This document shows, piece after piece, positions 60,834 through 64,000 of a DNA stretch of 64,000 nucleotides (position 1 is the stretch's first letter; each line of letters starts with the position of its first letter). Under the pieces are notes generated by a model, which saw only the letters and a list, made by a program, of their open reading frames with translations, did not search any database and was not told the origin of the DNA. Source of the stretch: Paenibacillus sp. MAHUQ-63 (lineage in GTDB: Bacteria > Bacillota > Bacilli > Paenibacillales > NBRC-103111). Made by a program: the position numbers and the translations under genes. Location: the NCBI RefSeq assembly GCF_028765165.1, contig NZ_JARADB010000007.1:124001-188000 (forward strand), written 5' to 3'.

Positions 60834-61715
60834 TTGCCTTTTGCTTTTGTTAACGGGACGCAGCTGCATTATGAGATCTCGGGTACCGGGGACCCGATCG
60901 TTTGGATTCATCCTCCTCTGTTGACGGAGGACGGTTTCGCTTACCAGAAAGAGCAGCTAGCCGCCCATTTCCGAATCATCACATTCAATATCCGAGGGCA
61001 CGGGCTCAGCCGTGCGTCGGAATGTCCGCTAACCATTGAGCTTATAGCGGAGGACATCGTGAAGTTGTTGAATGAACTGGGGATTGAACAAGCCTATGTC
61101 TGCGGTTATTCAACCGGTTCCATGGTGCTTCTCGAAGCCTTGCTTACGCACCCGGAACGCTTCCTCGGGGGAATTATCGTCAGCGGCACGCCGGAATTGA
61201 CAGATCTATATAATGTAAGCAGAGCGTGGGTGGCGTGCCGGATGGCAGGTTCGGATATGCTCATGAAGCTGCTCCGGACCTCTATCGCTTACGGTAATGC
61301 GGACAAGCTGGAAACATTCCATCAATTAAAAGAGCGTGCGCTTACCGATGCCAGGGATGATGTATGCAGCTATTTCAAGGAATCCCTGTCTTATTCATGC
61401 ACCCTGAGGCTAAGGAATATCCGGCATCCAATCCTATTAATCTACGGTCAGAAGGACCGCGCCTTTAACCGGTATGCCAAGCTGCTGCATGATCAGCTGC
61501 CGAACAGTTCTCTCTATTATCTAAAAGACGCGAAGCATCAAATCCCGACCAAATACGCATCGAAGATGAACGATTTGGTTCGGTTGTGGATCGACAGCTT
61601 GCAGGACGAGAAGACGGAGCGGCCGTTGTTGGATTTGGCAATTGCCAAAAAGCTCAATCCTGCGATGTATGGGGAGAGTGAAGAAGAGCGCTTGTCTGAG
61701 GATGAGCTTCGTTGA
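60834..61715 (+). CDS. Alpha/beta-hydrolase fold enzyme
   Basis: 293 residues. The nucleophile elbow is CGYSTGSMV, the acid is Asp in YGQKDRAF, and the catalytic His is in KDAKHQIP; the oxyanion-hole region is VWIHPPLL. The start is TTG at 60834, 6 bp after GGAGGAG. A C-terminal extension of about 35 charged residues goes beyond the core fold. Esterase, lipase or lactonase activity is possible; no substrate is indicated. Confidence 0.9.
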   Translation: MPFAFVNGTQLHYEISGTGDPIVWIHPPLLTEDGFAYQKEQLAAHFRIITFNIRGHGLSRASECPLTIELIAEDIVKLLNELGIEQAYVCGYSTGSMVLLEALLTHPERFLGGIIVSGTPELTDLYNVSRAWVACRMAGSDMLMKLLRTSIAYGNADKLETFHQLKERALTDARDDVCSYFKESLSYSCTLRLRNIRHPILLIYGQKDRAFNRYAKLLHDQLPNSSLYYLKDAKHQIPTKYASKMNDLVRLWIDSLQDEKTERPLLDLAIAKKLNPAMYGESEEERLSEDELR

Positions 61716-61751
61716 TGATGATATGCAGCCTCTGTGCCGAAGAGAACATGC

Positions 61752-61799
61752 AAAAGGGACTGCTGCAAGGTCGTATCCGACTTTGCAGCAGTCCCTTTT
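61752..61799. terminator. Bidirectional terminator, 17-bp stem
   Basis: AAAAGGGACTGCTGCAA and TTGCAGCAGTCCCTTTT, perfect complement with a 14-nt loop, between convergent genes. Confidence 0.93.
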
Positions 61800-61803
61800 G
61801 GCG

Positions 61804-62841
61804 TTATTCGAAATGCTCCAAAACAATTTTGCCCAGCGTACGGCCGGCCTCGATGCGGGCATGCGCTTCGCGCAGGTTCGCCGCATGAATCGGCGACAGC
61901 CGATCCGTCAGCGTTGTGCGCAGCGTGCCGCCGTCGATCAGTCCGGCTACTTCATTCAACAGATGATGCTGCTCGATCATATCGGCGGTTTCGAACATCG
62001 CGCGCGTGAACATGAATTCCCATACGAACGCGGCGCTTTTATTTTTGAGCGCATTCATATTCAGCGGCTGAGCCGTTTCTACGATGGAGCAAATGATGCC
62101 TTGCGGTACGATGGCCTCCGCCATGTTCTGCCAATGCTGATCGGTGCTGTTCAGGCAAAAGATATAGTCAACGCCGGACATGCCGAGAGCTTTCAACTGA
62201 GAGACGAAAGCTTCCTGATGGTTGATGATGTGATCGGCCCCCATAGAGGTCGCCCACTGTGCCGATTCCGGCCGCGAAGCGGTGCCGATAACGGTCAATC
62301 CGGCATGTTTGGCCAATTGAATGGCAATGGAGCCCACGCCGCCGGCAGCGCCGATGATCAAGATCGTGCGGCCCGCATTGTCCGCTGCGCTGCGGGAGAC
62401 GCCAAGCCGATCAAACAGCCCCTCCCAAGCGGTAATGGCTGTCAAGGGGAGTGCCGCCGCTTCGGCGAAATCCAGCGATGCCGGCTTCCTGCCCACGATT
62501 CGCTCATCGACGAGATGGAACTCGCTATTGCCGCCCGGGCGTGTAATGCTGCCTGCGTAGTAAACCTCATCGCCCGGCTTGAACAACGTGCAATCCGGTC
62601 CGGTTGCCGTCACGATGCCGGCGACGTCCCACCCCAGAATGCGCGGAGCTTCCTCTTTCCTGTCTTTGGGAGCGCGGACTTTCGTATCTACCGGATTCAC
62701 GGAAATGGCTTTCACGCTGACGAGCAGATCTCTGCCCATGGGTACCGGTTTCTCTATGTGGACGTCGATCAGGCTTTCCGGATGCTCGATGCTCAAATAT
62801 TGATAAAGTCCTACTGCTTTCATCGTTTCTTTGGTTGTCAT
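61804..62841 (-). CDS. Zinc-type alcohol dehydrogenase-like / quinone oxidoreductase
   Basis: MDR-superfamily oxidoreductase of 345 residues. The NADPH motif is IIGAAGGVGSIAIQLAKHAG (about 160-180), and GWDVAGIV and FKPGDEVYYAG are family blocks. The structural zinc cysteines are missing, as in quinone reductase-like ZADH members. AAGGAGATGACCTT precedes the ATG. It is divergent from an HxlR regulator, a pairing typical of electrophile or quinone detoxification. Confidence 0.9.
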   Translation of the reverse strand: MTTKETMKAVGLYQYLSIEHPESLIDVHIEKPVPMGRDLLVSVKAISVNPVDTKVRAPKDRKEEAPRILGWDVAGIVTATGPDCTLFKPGDEVYYAGSITRPGGNSEFHLVDERIVGRKPASLDFAEAAALPLTAITAWEGLFDRLGVSRSAADNAGRTILIIGAAGGVGSIAIQLAKHAGLTVIGTASRPESAQWATSMGADHIINHQEAFVSQLKALGMSGVDYIFCLNSTDQHWQNMAEAIVPQGIICSIVETAQPLNMNALKNKSAAFVWEFMFTRAMFETADMIEQHHLLNEVAGLIDGGTLRTTLTDRLSPIHAANLREAHARIEAGRTLGKIVLEHFE

Positions 62842-62928
62842 AAGGTCATCTCCTTACAAATAGTAGTTATCTGTTGTCAGTTTAGCTCATTCGTTCTAAA
62901 ATAGGAAGTACGCACATTCATGTGATGT

Positions 62929-62946
62929 AGTATCAATTTATATACT
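62929..62946. promoter_or_regulatory. Candidate HxlR operator
   Basis: Palindrome AGTATCAATTTATATACT (5-bp arms) 17 bp before the hxlR start and overlapping TATACT, a likely -10. A second possible site, CTTACAAATAGTAG, lies at 62853-62866 near the start of the oxidoreductase. Autoregulation is inferred. Confidence 0.4.
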
Positions 62947-62963
62947 GTGAGGTGGTTAGTCAC

Positions 62964-63335
62964 ATGCGTGATCGGAAAAGCGGCTATGGCAGCGAGGGAA
63001 ATATGGAAGGTTGCCCCGTTGAATTTACACTGGATATTATCGGAGGCAAATGGAAGGGCGTGCTGCTGTATCATTTGATTGACGGCACCAAAAGATTCAA
63101 TGAATTCAAACGAATCTGTCCGTCCATTTCCCAGAGAATGCTGACCTTGCAGCTGCGGGAGCTGGAGGAGGACGGCATCGTGCACCGTGAGGTGTATCAT
63201 CAAGTACCGCCGAAAGTTGAATATTCGCTGACGGAGTTTGGCCGGACGTTAACGCCGATTCTGCTGCTCATGAAAGAATGGGGAAGCCAATATAAGAAAA
63301 ATTCAGAATGTTCCCTCTCCCTGGAGCGAACTTGA
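62964..63335 (+). CDS. HxlR-family transcriptional regulator
   Basis: Winged-helix regulator of 123 residues. Family blocks are [20 protein letters not shown] (with the early Cys that senses quinones or diamide in YodB/HypR-type members), [20 protein letters not shown] and [16 protein letters not shown]. The ATG at 62964 follows TGAGGTGG. It likely represses the divergent oxidoreductase until an electrophile reacts with Cys. Confidence 0.93.
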   Translation: MRDRKSGYGSEGNMEGCPVEFTLDIIGGKWKGVLLYHLIDGTKRFNEFKRICPSISQRMLTLQLRELEEDGIVHREVYHQVPPKVEYSLTEFGRTLTPILLLMKEWGSQYKKNSECSLSLERT

Positions 63336-63350
63336 ACTCGCCAGCCTGCG

Positions 63351-63371
63351 CCAATCGAAAGGTTGGTTTTT
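63351..63371 (+). terminator. hxlR terminator
   Basis: CCAATC-GAAA-GGTTGG stem followed by TTTTTC. Confidence 0.75.
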
Positions 63372-63509
63372 CATTTCAGGTAATATTATCTTTTCTCTAG
63401 CAGATACCAGTCGTGTCGATTTTTGTGGTAGACTAGTAGAGAGAAACCGAGGTGCAATCTTTCCTGTATTGCGATCGGTTGAGCTTAGGCAGGATGGTGC
63501 TGTAATCGA

Positions 63510-64000
63510 ATGAGAATGACGAATATGCTGCATTTCACGGAAAACCACAGGTTTTGTGTAAACCGTGAGTTTTCTTTGAGCAGTTTGGATTATAAAATGC
63601 TGGCGATGATGTACCAGCCGATGATCGGCGGTTTGTCGATCTCTCTCTATCAAGCTCTCTATCAGCAAATGAGCGCGGAAAAAGTCGGATTTTCGCCGCT
63701 GGAGCAGCAGCGGAAATTGTTTTTGCTGCTGGATCTGGAGCAGGGTGAGCGGGGCCGCAAGTATTTGATCGAGCAGTCTTCCAAGCTGGAGGCGATCGGC
63801 CTTCTGCAGACAACCCGCAAATTTTTGCCGGAGGAAGAGGATTATATCTTCGTTTATACCTTGTTTCCGCCGCTCGGACCTAATGAGTTTTTCCGGAATC
63901 AGCATTTGACCCTGCTGCTGCGGGACAAGGTCGGCAAGTTCATGCTGCTCTCTCTGCGGGAAGACTTGCTGGCGCCGGAGCCTGTGGAATGCCGCGATGC
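63510..64000 (+). CDS. dnaB: Replication initiation/membrane attachment protein DnaB (3' end outside window)
   Basis: N-terminal 163 residues of the Gram-positive DnaB helicase-loading protein, which with DnaD and DnaI brings the replicative helicase to oriC. Recognised by LDYKMLAMMYQPMIGGLSIS, LEAIGLLQTTRKF and YTLFPPLGPNEFFRNQHLTL, which follow the pattern LYQPLIG...IGLLKT...PPLSPYEFF of B. subtilis DnaB. The ATG at 63510 is the likely start (63516 possible); the ribosome site is weak. The gene runs off the window end still open; its helicase-interaction domain is not seen. DnaI often follows. Confidence 0.88.
   Translation, partial: MRMTNMLHFTENHRFCVNREFSLSSLDYKMLAMMYQPMIGGLSISLYQALYQQMSAEKVGFSPLEQQRKLFLLLDLEQGERGRKYLIEQSSKLEAIGLLQTTRKFLPEEEDYIFVYTLFPPLGPNEFFRNQHLTLLLRDKVGKFMLLSLREDLLAPEPVECRD

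Noticed and set aside
61642-62904. 420-codon plus-strand open frame
   Set aside because: It spans the end of the hydrolase, a strong terminator and the antisense of the oxidoreductase; no recognisable domain, while the minus-strand frame has clear MDR motifs.
63303-63905. 200-codon minus-strand open frame at the window end
   Set aside because: The plus strand here encodes the recognisable DnaB N-terminus, which continues past the window edge.

Overview
The window looks like a chromosomal segment of a spore-forming, aerobic Gram-positive bacterium of the Paenibacillus type. The evidence is gene content: two alpha/beta small acid-soluble spore proteins, GerQ, Spo0E-like and Sda proteins, DnaB of the Bacillus type, a T-box in front of trpS, strong AGGAGG ribosome sites with frequent TTG/GTG starts, and the yut/yum/yui block known from Bacillus subtilis. 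No rRNA, tRNA, CRISPR array, insertion sequence or intact prophage was seen.

Layout. 0-3.3 kb: siderophore importer (two permeases, divergent binding lipoprotein) with two Fur boxes. 3.4-12.9 kb: housekeeping and spore genes (two SASPs, RNase H, ilvD, a histidine-rich permease, trpS with T-box, YfhP, gerQ, an orphan response regulator). 13.1-23.0 kb: a complete urea regulon, urtABCDE leftward and ureABCFGD rightward from one intergenic region that carries two GlnR/TnrA boxes. 23.2-24.8 kb: ctaB and a Sco copper protein. 25-33.6 kb: MFS exporter, a membrane transglutaminase group, a HAD phosphatase and two tandem paralogous class B penicillin-binding proteins. 33.7-36.7 kb: GH127 arabinofuranosidase with divergent AraC regulator. 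36.9-43.0 kb: asnB, Cof phosphatase, DUF456, MurJ-like flippase, DUF2515. 43.1-43.5 kb: a broken DUF4183 surface-protein remnant. 43.6-48.8 kb: SPFH plus ribbon-helix-helix pair, thioredoxin, ctaA, DMT transporter, HEPN protein, SDR. 48.9-60.8 kb: iron-sulfur carriers, NAD(P)H dehydrogenases, mqnE, Spo0E, methyltransferases, sda, yumC, ndh, hemQ and yuiB. 60.8-64 kb: hydrolase, an oxidoreductase/HxlR divergon and the start of dnaB.

How the genes work together. Many serve aerobic respiration: heme O and heme A synthesis (ctaB, ctaA), copper insertion (Sco), coproheme decarboxylation (hemQ), menaquinone by the futalosine route (mqnE), type II NADH dehydrogenase under a Rex-like operator (ndh), Fe-S carriers and iron uptake. 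The urea block imports urea and hydrolyses it to ammonia, probably when GlnR/TnrA signals nitrogen limitation. Spo0E and Sda restrain entry into sporulation; sda carries an upstream cluster of DnaA boxes that ties it to replication.

The most rewarding observations are the 51-residue Sda gene with its DnaA-box cluster, the symmetric GlnR/TnrA boxes between urtA and ureA (each centred about 51 bp upstream of a predicted transcription start), a long structured leader before mqnE that I cannot assign to a known class, a zinc-ribbon gene whose ribosome site lies in a two-tier hairpin, and the DUF4183 remnant. All functional calls rest on reading the sequence; no database search was possible.
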